Positions 34,462 through 45,500 of a DNA stretch of 64,000 nt are shown one piece after another. The translations under genes and the position numbers were made by a program. Within the stretch, counting starts at the first letter, position 1. Each line of letters opens with the position of its first letter. The stretch is from Verticillium longisporum (lineage: Eukaryota; Ascomycota; Sordariomycetes; Glomerellales; Plectosphaerellaceae): assembly GCA_019188255.1 (NCBI GenBank), contig JAETXT010000007.1:310001-374000 (forward strand), in the 5' to 3' direction. Under the pieces are notes generated by a model. It did not search any database and had not been told where the DNA came from. It saw nothing but the letters and a program-made list of their open reading frames with translations.

Positions 34462-36798
34462 ATGTCACGAATTTTGCTTCTTTGTTTCATCCATGGATTC
34501 AAGGCGAGTGTCACTGAAGCTCTCTGCACCATCTGTTCCTAACATCAATATTCCAGGGTGACGATGATACATTTCAAGAATTCCCTTACGTGAGTTTCCC
34601 TACTCGCAAGTGCGCCTGACATCTACTGACCCCTTTACAGGACCTTAAGCAACAGGTAGCCAAGCAGGTACCCGATCACAAGGTTGAGTCGGTCGTCTAT
34701 CCCAAGTATGAGACGAAAGGCGAACTCGAGCAAGCCACCGAATCCTTTCTGGAATGGTAAGGCCCCTCCAAGGCCACAATGCAGCAACCCTGTGAAACGA
34801 GGCTGATCACATATTGTAGGCTCAAGGAGAGAGTGATCGATGTTCGTAAAGAACACCTCGAGCAACCATGGCCGACCAACGACAGAAAGGTCGGTGTCGT
34901 TCTTGTAGCACACTCCATGGGGTACGTTGACTCGGTCCTCACTTCACTTGAGAGCTAGTTTGACATCGTTCAGTGGCTTCGTCGCTGCCGACACACTTTT
35001 CCGCGCCGTCAGCGAACGGGCTGACAAGAACCCCGATGACAATACACCAATCTTCCCTCTCATCCAGGGCATTCTCACCTTCGACACGGCATACAATGGT
35101 CTCGCGCGGTCCATGTTCGTCTACGGCGCCTTCTCCAACTACCAAAAGGTCAGCAGCGTCTTCAATGTCATGACCGCTCTCGGGGCCGCCGCGCCGGCGA
35201 GCCTCAGTCGCCTCGGCATGCAAAGAGCCGCAGGGCGCGCTGCCGTCGCGTCGAACCCTTCCTCGAGCCCGGCCTGGAAGACGTGGCAGCTCGTGGCCGT
35301 GCGCACGGGCACCGTGGGCGCCATCGCCGCCGGCGGCGTCACGGCGTACATCCACCGCGAGGCCATCATTAGCGGCATGAAGAGCATGAAGAACATCAAC
35401 AAGGACACGGTCGTCGAGGGCTACCGCTCGAGCATGGAGTCGGTGGGGCAAGGCCTCGCGTACATCAACCGCGGCAACGTCGGCCACTCGTTCGCCTGGC
35501 TGTCTGACCACTTCACCTTTGTCGGCACACTGCTGAAGCAGAAGGAGCTCAGCCGTCGTCTCGACCGTATGGCCGCCCTCAAGGGCGTCGGCATCAAGGA
35601 CTTTTACACGTCGCTCGGCGAGAACGGCACGTGGAGCGGAGGCTACTTTGTGCCCGAGCGTACCTTCTGCGCCATTCCCGAAGGCGACCACCCCGCCAGC
35701 GACATGTTCACGCGGTGCATCATGCGCACCTCGGAAGACGAGGTGCAGGCGCACATGTCCATGTTCCGACCGGAGAAGAACAAGGGCTACGAGCGCATGA
35801 CCGACGAGGCAGCGCAGCTCGTCAAGAAGTGGTTCCTCAGCGAAGAGGACGTCTTTGACGACCCCAAGTTCCGCGAGCCCGCCCCCGAGGAGGCTGCCGA
35901 GGACAACACCGTCAAGGAGACGCTTGAGGCTGGTGAGAAGGGTGCCGAGGAGGCCCAGAAGAAGGGCGGTCCCGACGCGCCCATTGACGGCGACGTGCCT
36001 GACGAGTCGCCCCTGGACATTGCGGCTGCTTCGTCGCTCGTGCCGCTGTCTAGCGACGGCGAGGCCGGCGGCGACGATGCCGAGAAACAAAAGCAGACGT
36101 ACATGCAGTACCTCTTCGCCATTGCTCAGCAGACGGGGACCGACTCGAAGAGTTGGTGGTCCGGCAAGCTGCCCAACATGCCGAACCTGCCGGCCGTGCA
36201 GATTCCATCAATGCCTTCTGTGCCGTCTGCCGTGTCGTCGCTTGGACAGGTGTCGATGCCCAGCTACAACATCTTTTCGAAGAAGCAGCCTGCCTCTGAC
36301 AAGGACGGAGCTGAGACACAGGACGAAAAGAAGGCGGAGAGCACGGATATTGCCGCGAAGGAATCCGTTGAGGAGCCTGCCGAGAAGTCAACGGAGACGT
36401 CTGTGGAGAAGCCTGCAGAGAAGCCTGCGGAGAAGAACGCGGAAGAGCCCGTGAAGGAGATCAATGAGAAGGAGTCTGTGCCCGCCGAGCAGGCTCAAGA
36501 TGTTCAGGTCGAGAAGGATTCTGCGCCAGCCGAACAGCAGGATGAATCTGTCGAGAAGAAGGAGCCCGAGGTGCCAGCCACCAAGCCAGTCATTGCGGAC
36601 AACGATTCTGGCAAGGACGTTTCGATCGAAGCGGCGCCTTCTGATGCCAAGTCGACTGAAGAGACCACGGTAGACCAGCCTGAGCCGACGAAAATTGAGA
36701 CCTCCAAAGAGGACGACATCAAGAATGTGCAGCCAGCCGAAGACGCTACGCAAAAGGGAGAGCCTACGGAGGCGGTCCCCGAAGCTCAGAAGGTATAG
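34462..36798 (+). CDS. DUF676-type alpha/beta hydrolase with long acidic C-terminal tail (705 aa)
   Basis: Predicted serine esterase/lipase-like protein; substrate unknown. Five exons are inferred: 34462-34503, 34557-34589, 34641-34756, 34820-34921 and 34974-36798. Together they join the oxyanion motif FIHGFKG to the nucleophile elbow AHSMGG (Ser96) and then FDTAYNGLA. The first intron appears to use a GC donor (AAG|GCGAGT) with a good CTAAC branch and CCAG acceptor; the other three are GT-AG. A hydrophobic segment at about 35296-35350 (VAVRTGTVGAIAAGGVTAYI) could be a membrane helix. From about residue 330 the protein is low complexity, rich in Glu, Lys, Ala and Pro, with irregular EKPAEK/EKSTE repeats, and probably disordered. 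Hydrolase core confident; exons 1-2 less so. Confidence 0.82.
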
Positions 36799-37398
36799 AG
36801 CGGGGTAGGATTCGGTACGGAAATATCGTTTGGTTTTTGTGCAGGCAGGGCGCTCGGTGTGTCTTTTAATGATGAACCTGTTTCGATGGAAGGCTTTGAT
36901 CGTAGGTAGAGAGATGGTCAATACCAGGCAGCAGATGCTCAAGGGAAGTCCTCTCGGTGAAACTGATCTCACCTCTACTTACCGAATACTGAATGGAGGT
37001 GGAAGGAACACCCAGGCTGCACACCGAGCAGCTCAGTAGGCGCCAGCGTGGGGCGCAGGCGGCACAGCAAACAGGCCAGGCCCAGATGGGACTGTTGCCT
37101 GTGGACGAACCCCCGCCCTCATTTCTTTCTCTCTGCCCAACATCCCTGAAGTCAATCACAAGCATCAGGGCGACCCCTGTGGAGGATTGGGTCGGCATTC
37201 TGGGTCTCCCCCTCTCGACCTCCTCCCTCCATCTTCAAACCCTTTGTTCGCCGTTCACAGCAGTTCGCGCTCCACCATGATCAGCCCTACACTGAGGGGG
37301 ATCATCATCTTCATTCCAGTGGAAACAGAGTAGCAGCATGCAACACTCCCTCTAGCCACGCTTTGGCCCAAACACACTCTTTTTTGCCTTCCTTTGCG
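36799..37398. other. intergenic region
   Basis: 3' region of the hydrolase gene and promoter of the protease-like gene. I see no coding sequence or repeat in it. Confidence 0.55.
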
Positions 37399-39197
37399 AT
37401 GGCGTCCCTTCGCTATTTTGTCTTGCTTCTGGCAGCCGGCGCTGTTGCCCAGGTCCAATTTCCCGTCTCGCGGCATCGCGCTCCTTTCACCAGCACGCCA
37501 AGGCGTCAAGTGCAGACCAAGACCAACTTCGTTGCTGAAGTCCTCGATTACGTCGTCAATGTTACCGTCGGCAACCCCCTCAGGAAATCTCCCTGACCCT
37601 CGACCTCTTCTCCTACAACACTTGGGTGCCTGACAAGGAAGAATGCGACGGCAACATCTTCCTGAGCGGCTGCGACTACGGCAGCTTCGACACCTTCTCG
37701 TCCAAGACGTTTATCCGCGATGCCGTCGACAGCTTTGACGAGTACTATGCCTCAAGGAACTATGTTCGCGGTGACGACATTCGCGAGACCATTTCCGTCG
37801 GCGACACGGACATCACGAACCTGACCATGGGACTTGGCCGCCAGACCGACCTCAGCCTCGGCCGCCTTGCCCTTGGCTACAACGCGTCCTACGGCACGCC
37901 CTCGTTCCTCGACCGCATGACCGAGATGGGCCTCATCAACTCGACGGCCTTCAGCCTCTGGACCGAAGAAGAAGACACTGCCTCCGGCTCCTTGCTCCTC
38001 GGCGCCGTCGACGCGAGCCGCTATACCGGCCGGCTACAGCGCTTCCAGGTCTACAAGTACGCCATGCAGTATGTCGGCTTCTACGCCCTGGTTTCCTCGA
38101 TCAACGGCTCGCGCCTTGACACGGAGAACCGCATCCTGCAGCCGCTCGCCAACCTCGGCACCAGCACGTACATTGCCGTCTCACCCCCGACCCTCCTGTC
38201 AAACCTGCCGTGGGGCATCGCCGAGCGTACCTGGGAGCTGGCACGCGCCGAGGTCGACTACTACAGCGGCCAGGCCACCGTCCCCTGCTCGTGGCGGGAC
38301 AACATGACCGGCCAGGTGGCCCTCGAGCTCGGCGGCGTGGGCGGCTACGCGCTGACGGTTGACCTCAAGGATCTGATCATTCCTGCCGACGTTTGGCCTA
38401 TCGACTCAAACAGCTGGTACCTGGAGGATGGGGAGGAGGCAAACCCCTTGTGTTTACTCGGCATCCAGAGCCAGAACACGTCGTCGGGATCCGCAAATGA
38501 CGCCAATGACAGCGACTGGGTCATTGGGGGTTCATTGCTCAAGAACACGTATACCGTGTTCGACCTGGCCAACGAGGAACTGGCCATGGCGCCCTTATCT
38601 TCGGGAGGCGACAGCCAGCCCAACATTGTTCCGTTCGATTCCTATGGCGCTGTCGTCCCCAGCTCCGACGAGGTCGGGGAGCGTAACTGCTGGTCGTACC
38701 AGCCGTGCAGCGGTATGGGGCCTGGCAGTGGCAATGACTGGGAATACCAGTCTGGCTTGCAGGACTGGCAGAAGATTGCCATCGGCGCCAGTCTTGGCGG
38801 CACAGGTCTGATCATCGCGGCGCTCGCAACCTGGGCGATCGTGCGGTGCCGTCGCGTGAGGAAGGAGGAGGCCGAGCTGGGCAAGATTGAACATCCTCCT
38901 GGCATGCTGGTTGTTGGCCGTGCGGGGCTCCCCAAGGTGCCAGCTGTCACGACGACGACGACGACGGGCGTGGAGGCCGAACAGCCACCGCCCCCTCTTC
39001 CTGCGAGGCCTGCAGCGGCGCCACCTGCGGATGATGCAGCCGTGCCTATCGTGGTTGGGGAGCAGCCAGATATGTCGGAGAAGCAGAGATCCAAGCAGCC
39101 AGATATGCCGGAGGAAGCAGATATCGCTAGTTCGAGTGTTGTCCGAGAGCCTGATGCCGCCCATGTGCCGAGGGCAAAGTCCCCAGCTCAGGGGTAG
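37399..39197 (+). CDS. membrane-anchored aspartic-protease-like protein (frameshifted, catalytic motifs degenerate)
   Basis: Pepsin-family (A1) fold by pattern. A signal peptide (MASLRYFVLLLAAGAVAQ) precedes YVVNVTVGNP, the usual entry to the N-terminal lobe. The frame then breaks: the run at about 37577-37581 has five C where six are needed to continue into QEISLTLDLFSYNTWVP. Downstream 37626-39197 is fully open. Where active proteases have DTGSS, this protein has DLFSY, and the second motif D(S/T)GTS is NLGTS, so the second catalytic Asp is replaced by Asn. It is probably a pseudoprotease. A transmembrane helix (38776-38844, IAIGASLGGTGLIIAALATW) is followed by a basic stop and a roughly 110-residue Pro-rich cytoplasmic tail. 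Type I membrane topology with a cytosolic tail suggests a binding or sensing role (inference). ATG 37399 is preferred over the in-frame 37363 because it gives a clean signal peptide. Confidence 0.7.
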
Positions 39198-39790
39198 CCA
39201 GGATGCAACGAATACTAATGTCTGATATGTCAAACATATGACCACTGTGGTGTGCCTCCGTGTGGGAGAATCTCCTTCGATGAAATCGCACTTTGACCAC
39301 GTGGACATAAAGTGAATGAGATATGCCCACTCCATCTTCATGTCACAAGCCATGTGACACCACGGCGATACTGACCCAATGTGCCTGGCCGCTCCTTAGG
39401 TATCCGATCGTTGAACCCAAAGCAATCCAGTTGCCAAACTTGACGCCCGTGACCAGTCATCCTTGCGCATACTCAGACATTAAGTGGTCTACCAATACGA
39501 TGGAGTCGGGCTGCGTACGCCATCGACACCCGCTCTGCATGTTTCACTCGATCGAGTCGGAATGCCATAGCTTGCATTGAATGTCTTCTTTAAGGACCCT
39601 TGTTCCAATCGCACAGATCAGAGACAACGAGATGCTGCGTTGAGGAATCGATCACCTCCCTTGCATGCATGATATTGCATGGCACGTCGAATAGCCTGGG
39701 TACATAAGATGCTTCTCAAACCTGCTGCATCGGGCCTTACCTTCAATTGCCCCTTACAGCTCAGTTTGGGTTACACGCGCAGCCTTCATC
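39198..39790. other. intergenic region
   Basis: Nothing recognisable beyond short, unconvincing ORFs. It contains the promoter of the HsbA-like gene. Confidence 0.55.
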
Positions 39791-40366
39791 ATGCACCTTC
39801 ACAGCATATTGGGTTTCTTAGCGTGTCTGCCCCTTACTTTCGCCAGCACGCTCCCGACTGAGTTCTCCGAAGACTTTTCGCGTTCTATTCAGGTCACGCG
39901 CGAGTCTGTCGCCAGCGACATCAATGGAATCGATATAGCGGTTGAGAAACTGATTTCGGCCCTCGACCCCTTTGAAGGCGGGATACTCGATGTCCCGAAA
40001 CTCGTCATCGTTGGCACCAACTTCCTCAACGTTCACGCGGCAAACCGCAAAGCTTTTGTCAATGCGAAACGCATCGAATCACAATTCTCCAAGGAAGATT
40101 CCAAGGCCATCATCGACTTGGTCGAGCAGACTTTGGTGATCACGAACCCTCGGGCGACGGAGCTTGTCATCAGAAAGAAGCCTGCCTTTGACGGTCTGCA
40201 ATCCGGGACTTTCGCGAGGCTGAGTTTGGAACTAATGCTGAATGATCACCTGTCACTCAGTGATGCACTGGTGCGATGGGTCGAGCCGAGTCTCCGGGAC
40301 GAGGCCGACGAGGCGGTCGAGACAATTACACTTGCGTTGGAGGATGCCATAGAGGTCTACTCATGA
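39791..40366 (+). CDS. HsbA-like secreted cell-wall/hydrophobic-surface-binding protein (191 aa)
   Basis: Single-exon gene for a small secreted protein. Residues 1-19 (MHLHSILGFLACLPLTFAS) form a signal peptide. The remainder is helical, with the spacing of the HsbA family (cell-wall galactomannoprotein/hydrophobic surface binding protein A): an amphipathic ...INGIDIAVEKLISAL... helix, a Gly-containing turn, a FSKEDSKAIIDLVEQTL helix and a final SLSDALVRWVEPSL helix. Length fits the usual 170-200 aa. No cysteines, as is common in the family. Members studied in Aspergillus bind hydrophobic surfaces and help recruit hydrolases. Assignment is by pattern rather than search. Gene boundaries are clear because the frame is closed on both sides. 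Confidence 0.72.
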   Translation: MHLHSILGFLACLPLTFASTLPTEFSEDFSRSIQVTRESVASDINGIDIAVEKLISALDPFEGGILDVPKLVIVGTNFLNVHAANRKAFVNAKRIESQFSKEDSKAIIDLVEQTLVITNPRATELVIRKKPAFDGLQSGTFARLSLELMLNDHLSLSDALVRWVEPSLRDEADEAVETITLALEDAIEVYS

Positions 40367-40710
40367 ATCATCTACAAAGGCCATTGTTTAGCGTGCATTT
40401 ATTCCAAATTCACAGGTGCCTTTGAAACGGAAGGAGGGGAAGCAGATTTAGACTTCAATTGACGAGCAATATTTACCCAGCCTGCATCAACTCCCCGTGG
40501 CCCAGTCCCAGTCCATAGGGAACCCTGGTCTCATGACTGCGCCCACATGCCGTGAAGATTACATTGCACAGTAATCGCCACGTCCCATTGCAGACAGCTT
40601 AAGCTTAATGGGGTCCCACGCGCTGACACCATGCGTAGGGCAGAGAGCAACGATCGGCAGACGCGATGGACTAGTCATCATGCATGTCAGCACTCAATGT
40701 AAAGCTGATA
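40367..40710. other. intergenic region up to pogo copy 2
   Basis: Normal-composition DNA with no gene seen. It ends at the TA target duplication (40709-40710) of the second pogo element. Confidence 0.55.
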
Positions 40711-40753
40711 ACGTACATGTACAGTGAGTGGGCCAGTACAGTGAGTGGACCAC
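40711..40753 (+). repeat. 5' terminal inverted repeat, pogo copy 2
   Basis: 43 bp, perfect inverse of 42525-42567. It contains GTGAGTGG twice, at TIR positions 14-21 and 31-38, the same positions as GCGAGTGG in copy 1. Confidence 0.9.
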
Positions 40754-40809
40754 TTTCGCGTCATTCTCCAAACTTCAACATTCCACCTTACTTTTCTCTA
40801 CAACCAGTC

Positions 40810-42263
40810 ATGGAAACACCTTCTCAAGACAGTCAGCTATTCCTTGCCCGTCAAGCAATGGAAAAAGATCCAGGGTTAAGCGCCCGACGTGCTGCAGCCA
40901 TCTACAATGTCAGCCGAACGACTCTCGTTCGCCGCCAGAACGGCACCCCATCCCGAAGCGAAATCACATCCAAATTAAAGAAATTAACAATGCTAGAAGA
41001 GCAAACGATTGTCGAATACATACTAGACCTAGATTCCCGATCATACCCCCTCGGTTGGATAGTGTTGGAGATATGGCGAATGTCCTGCTGGCGGCGCGCG
41101 ACGCGCCACCCGTCGGACCGCGATGGGCTTCAAGATTCGTCAAACGACAACCTGCGCTCCGGACGCGTATCTTTCGAAAGTACGACTATAAGAGGGCCCA
41201 ATGCGAAGATCCCGACGCGATAAACGCGTGGTTTACGCTCGTACGTAACATGGTCGCGAAGTACGGCGTGACGGACGAAGACACCTATAACTTCGATGAG
41301 ACCGGTTTCCAAATGGGCGTTATCGCTAATGGAATGGTTGTTACAAACTCTGAAAGACGTTCTAACGTTAAGATGAGACAGCCGGGTAATCGGGAATGGG
41401 TTACAGTGATCCAGGGCGTTGGCGCGACCGGATTCTGTGTCCCGCCATACATCGTTGTTGCGGGTAAATTTCACCTCTCGTCATGGTACGAAGAAGACGC
41501 GTTTCCTCGCGACTGGAAGGTCGCAACCTCTCCAAACGGCTGGACTACGAATGATATTGGTCTCGATTGGATTCGGCACTTCGACCAACATACAAGGTCG
41601 CGTACTTCGGGCGCATTTCGCATTCTCATCCTAGACGGCCACGAAAGCCACCACTCCGCCAAATTCGAGCTTTACTGTAAGGAGAATAAGATCATTACAC
41701 TTTGTATGCCTCCTCATTCGTCCCATCTACTCCAACCTCTCGATGTCGGCTGTTTTGGACCGCTGAAGAAAGCGTACGGTCGGCAAATTGAGATGAAGAT
41801 GAAGGCAGGTACAAACCATATCTCCAAGGAGGACTTCTTCCCAGCTTTTTTACGGCATTCCAGAATTCTATGACAGAAAAAACATCCAGGGAGGTTTTCA
41901 AGGGGCTGGACTTACCCCCATGACCCAGAAGCAGTCCTTTCAAGGCTGGATGTGAAATTAAAGACACCAACGCCGCCAGGAACGTCTTCTGGACTCCCTA
42001 AGCCATGGGTGTGTAAGACTCCTACAAACCCGATTGAAGCCACTTCACAGTCCGAATTCATTAAGAATCGAATCTCCCGACACCAGGGAAGCTCACCAAC
42101 ATCAATGCTTCAGGCTATCGACCAATACACGAAGGGTACACACAAGATAATGCACCAGTTCGTCCTAATGGACGCAAGGCTCAAGATACTTGAAAGCGAG
42201 AATGCTACCCTTAGCCGACGTCGGAGAGCTAAAAAGTACGTCTCAGGGAAGGAGGGAGTATGA
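40810..42263 (+). pseudogene. pogo/Fot transposase with four single-base deletions
   Basis: Homologous along its length to the intact transposase at 6720-8183: the HTH_psq region (LSARRAAAIYNVSRTTL), CENP-B-type domain, and DDE residues in NFDETGF, LILDGHESH and LLQPLDVGCFG. Compared with copy 1 the frame is broken at about 41047-41051 (C run, 5 instead of 6), 41851-41856 (T run), 41877-41882 (A run, 6 instead of 7) and 41919-41923 (C run, 5 instead of 6). The last three together restore the frame, and the C-terminal part (41952-42263) is open again. There are no RIP-type stops. All four lesions are homopolymer shortenings, so either a young pseudogene or a base-calling problem. The start is chosen to match the METxS start of copy 1. 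Confidence 0.85.
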
Positions 42264-42445
42264 CTCTAGGTGATGGACAAGACCAGATTGCCCAGAAGGA
42301 GGTAGATGTTCAGATGAGGGAGGAAACGAGGCAGAATCCGGGTCGCGCGACTCGGGCTATACCGAAGAAACGGACCTGTGGCACCTGTGGAAATACTGGC
42401 CATAACGCGAGAACTTGTCAGATGACTATATTATCTTCTGAATAA
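42260..42445 (+). CDS. small overlapping ORF with CCHC zinc knuckle (pogo ORF2, 61 aa)
   Basis: Its ATG overlaps the transposase stop as ATGA, again in the -1 frame. It reads GDGQDQIAQKEVD and then the zinc knuckle CGTCGNTGHNARTC (C-x2-C-x4-H-x4-C), closely matching ORF2 of copy 1. The intact frame and preserved metal ligands in two diverged elements imply selection on the zinc knuckle, at least until recently. How it is translated is not visible. Confidence 0.65.
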   Translation: MTLGDGQDQIAQKEVDVQMREETRQNPGRATRAIPKKRTCGTCGNTGHNARTCQMTILSSE

Positions 42446-42524
42446 GGTAATGGGGCGTGATTTCAATTGATTTCCTATGTTTTTGTTTAGTTCTGGGTTG
42501 GAATGTTTGTCGGGTCGAGGTGAG

Positions 42525-42567
42525 GTGGTCCACTCACTGTACTGGCCCACTCACTGTACATGTACGT
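42525..42567 (-). repeat. 3' terminal inverted repeat, pogo copy 2
   Basis: Perfect 43-bp inverse of 40711-40753, followed by the TA duplication at 42568-42569. Confidence 0.9.
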
Positions 42568-45500
42568 TATAGGATTATTAAAGGAGTTTACCTCTTAGAA
42601 GCGTTTATCGAAGACTTCTAGGGCTAGATTAAATAGGACTTTAATTCCTATAATATAATAATTACTTAAATATTAAAAGTATATCTAATAAAATATAGGA
42701 TCCCTCTTTTAGGAGTAATAAACGCTAAAATATTAAAGAGACTAATATTAATACTCTTATAGGAGGAAATGCCCGATATAAGAAAGTCGATTATTATTAA
42801 CCGGGATTTAATACTTTAAAGAGTAGAAGAATAGGGAAATTAATAGGACGATGAATAGTAATCTATAGGGAATATTTAACTATCCTAAATCCGAAAACTA
42901 TAAATAGGGAGGATAGATCCCTAATAGCCCCTAGTTCTAGGGTTATCTAATTAATAGAGTAGATAATCTAATTAATAAGAGATTATACTTTAATTATAAA
43001 GAAATAAGACCTTACCCTTAAATATTACTTAGAACCTATTAGCTTAATATTATATTCTATTATTATATAAATTAGTAAATCTATTAATCGATAGAGCTAT
43101 AATTAAATAATTCGTATTATTCTAGAATAAAGAGAGTAATTATTCTAAGGAGATATATAATATCCTTAATAATAAAATATATATCTTTATAAACGTTTAT
43201 AAACTATTATAAATCTATTATATATAGCTCTATATATTCTTCTTCAATATACTTTTAGGGTATATATAAACTTTCTTCCTAGGGTATATAAACTAGAGTA
43301 TAGGATTCTATTAAATATACTTAGTAATTAAATAATAGTTCGATTTAGAGATTAATAGAACTTAGTATTATATAGATTAGAGCTCTATAACGTTTTACTC
43401 TATAATAATAGAGATTAATAATATAGGAAAGCTATAAATAGAAATTCTCTAGATCCTTCTAAATAGGCTTTAATAATACTAAAGAATACTTAGCCCTATA
43501 TTTAAGGAAGAGATTTACTTTTATATAAATATTCTAAAAATAAGTTAAAGCGTCCTAGAGCTAAAAATTATATTAATAATATTAGAGCGATCTTTTAATA
43601 TTTTATCTATATAGCTTAAGAGTATATTAAAGGTAGAAGAGAATATTAGAATACTTAAATACTTCTATATTAATAAATATTATAGGAGTAGATATTACTA
43701 AGCTAATAGAAAAGGAGATCGTAGAGAGTAATTAATATATAGAATTAATAATTATTAATTATCTAGAGTTTATAAATACTAAATATATTCTAAAGTAGAC
43801 TATAGATCGATGAAGTACTCTCTTAAAGAATAATAATATTTAAAAGAATAATAGAAATATATATAGGAAGTATATAAGGATTAATAGAAGGGATACTATT
43901 AGTTTCTAATAATAATAGAACCTATTAAGAGCTGGGAATTAGATAATCCTATTTCCGATAAACTAGGAGTAGATAATATTTATAAATCTAATCCTAAGAG
44001 CGAACTAATAAATACTTATATTATATACTTTCTAGTAAATAAATTATTCTAATATAGAATTAAAGGGAATAGTCCGAAGGCTAAAATAATAGCTCTAATA
44101 GAATAGCTCTTTATTTAATATTAGATTAATAGTACTTCTATATAATATAGTATTATCCCTAATATAGATATAGTATCGGTTTCTATAGTAGGAGCTTTAT
44201 AAATAAAGGCCCTAATAGCCCTAATACTAAGCCTAATAATTAATAAATAAGGAATAAAGGCTAGAATAAGATTTAGAAGAGGAAATCCTATTTCTATAAT
44301 AGAGGAGATTATTATTCTAATACTAAGTAGGAGAATTATATTCTATATTATCTTAATAGATACCCTATTCCTCCTTTATATTAAAGATATAGATAATCTT
44401 AGAATCTATTTAGATAATATATATAATAAATTAATAAAGTATATTAAGGGGATCTAGGAGTATATATCTATCTTCTATAAATAGGGCTATTTATAGTTCT
44501 TCCTAGATATAAAGATCTATATTAATTCTACGATTATATATATAATAGGGATAGAGAATAATAGAATAGCGTTTCTAATAGAAATAGAGCTCTAATATAT
44601 TTATAAATAATTTAATTACTTATCTATAAAGACACTATAGAACCTATTCTAAAGAATAGATTATAATATAAATCGGGACGTTCTAGAGCTAATAAACTAT
44701 TTCTATTATTATTATTAGATTAAAGGGAAGTCTCTATAATACTTTAAATTTACCTTAAAATTAAATATTAACTTTAATTATAAGATTTTAATCGATATTA
44801 TATACTTAGATAGAAAGCTTATTCTTTATATAATCGATATAAATATAGGATTCTAATCTATAACTTTTATTCCTAATTTTATAGCTTATATAATATAAGA
44901 AGCCCTTAAGAGGTATTAATTAGATACTTATCTTAGGCCTCTAAATATTATAATTATTAATACTAGAATGAACTTTACCTCTATAGAATTTAAAATAGAG
45001 GTACGCCTCCCAGGTATAATCTACTATTAAATCCCTATAGAGGCCTATTAATTAATTAGTAAGGTTAAGAGCTATTATAAGCTAATATATATAGAGTGTA
45101 CGAGATCTTAAAGGTAAAGTCTTATAATACGAGCCTAGAATCGCTACTTTAAGGAGCTATAAAGGTAATAAACGATATTACTAGGCCTAATAGATTAATA
45201 CCTATACTATTTATATTTAGAGCGATACCTAGGATTACTATTAACTTAGCGCCTATTACGACCTAAGTATAGCGTATTAAAGTAATTAATAAGGCGATAA
45301 TAGAGCTTTAGCGAATAATCGCTAAGTAGAAGGTTAATAATGCTCTTAATACTTATAATAGACTAGATACTAAATAATTACTATTAAGATCGCTAGAGCT
45401 AGGAAGCGACGTTCTTATATTCTAAGAATAGGAGAAATAGATTAATCCTTATAAGGTTATATTAATTTCTAATATAATAATTATAATCGAAATAATTAAT

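Larger units (their letters stand above)
40711..42567 (+). mobile_element. pogo/Fot-type DNA transposon, copy 2
   Basis: An 1857-bp element with perfect 43-bp TIRs beginning ACGTACATGTACAGTGAG, and TA on both sides (40709-40710 and 42568-42569). Layout and length match copy 1, but the sequences differ substantially outside the conserved transposase core. The transposase frame has four single-base losses. The element is not RIP-mutated. It sits exactly at the edge of an AT-rich block: unique genic DNA to the left, truncated copia relic to the right. Confidence 0.92.

Noticed and set aside
34939..36090. 383-aa minus-strand ORF antisense to the hydrolase gene
   Set aside because: Its composition (Val/Leu/Arg/Gly-rich, no domain) is what GC-rich third codon positions of the plus-strand gene produce on the opposite strand.
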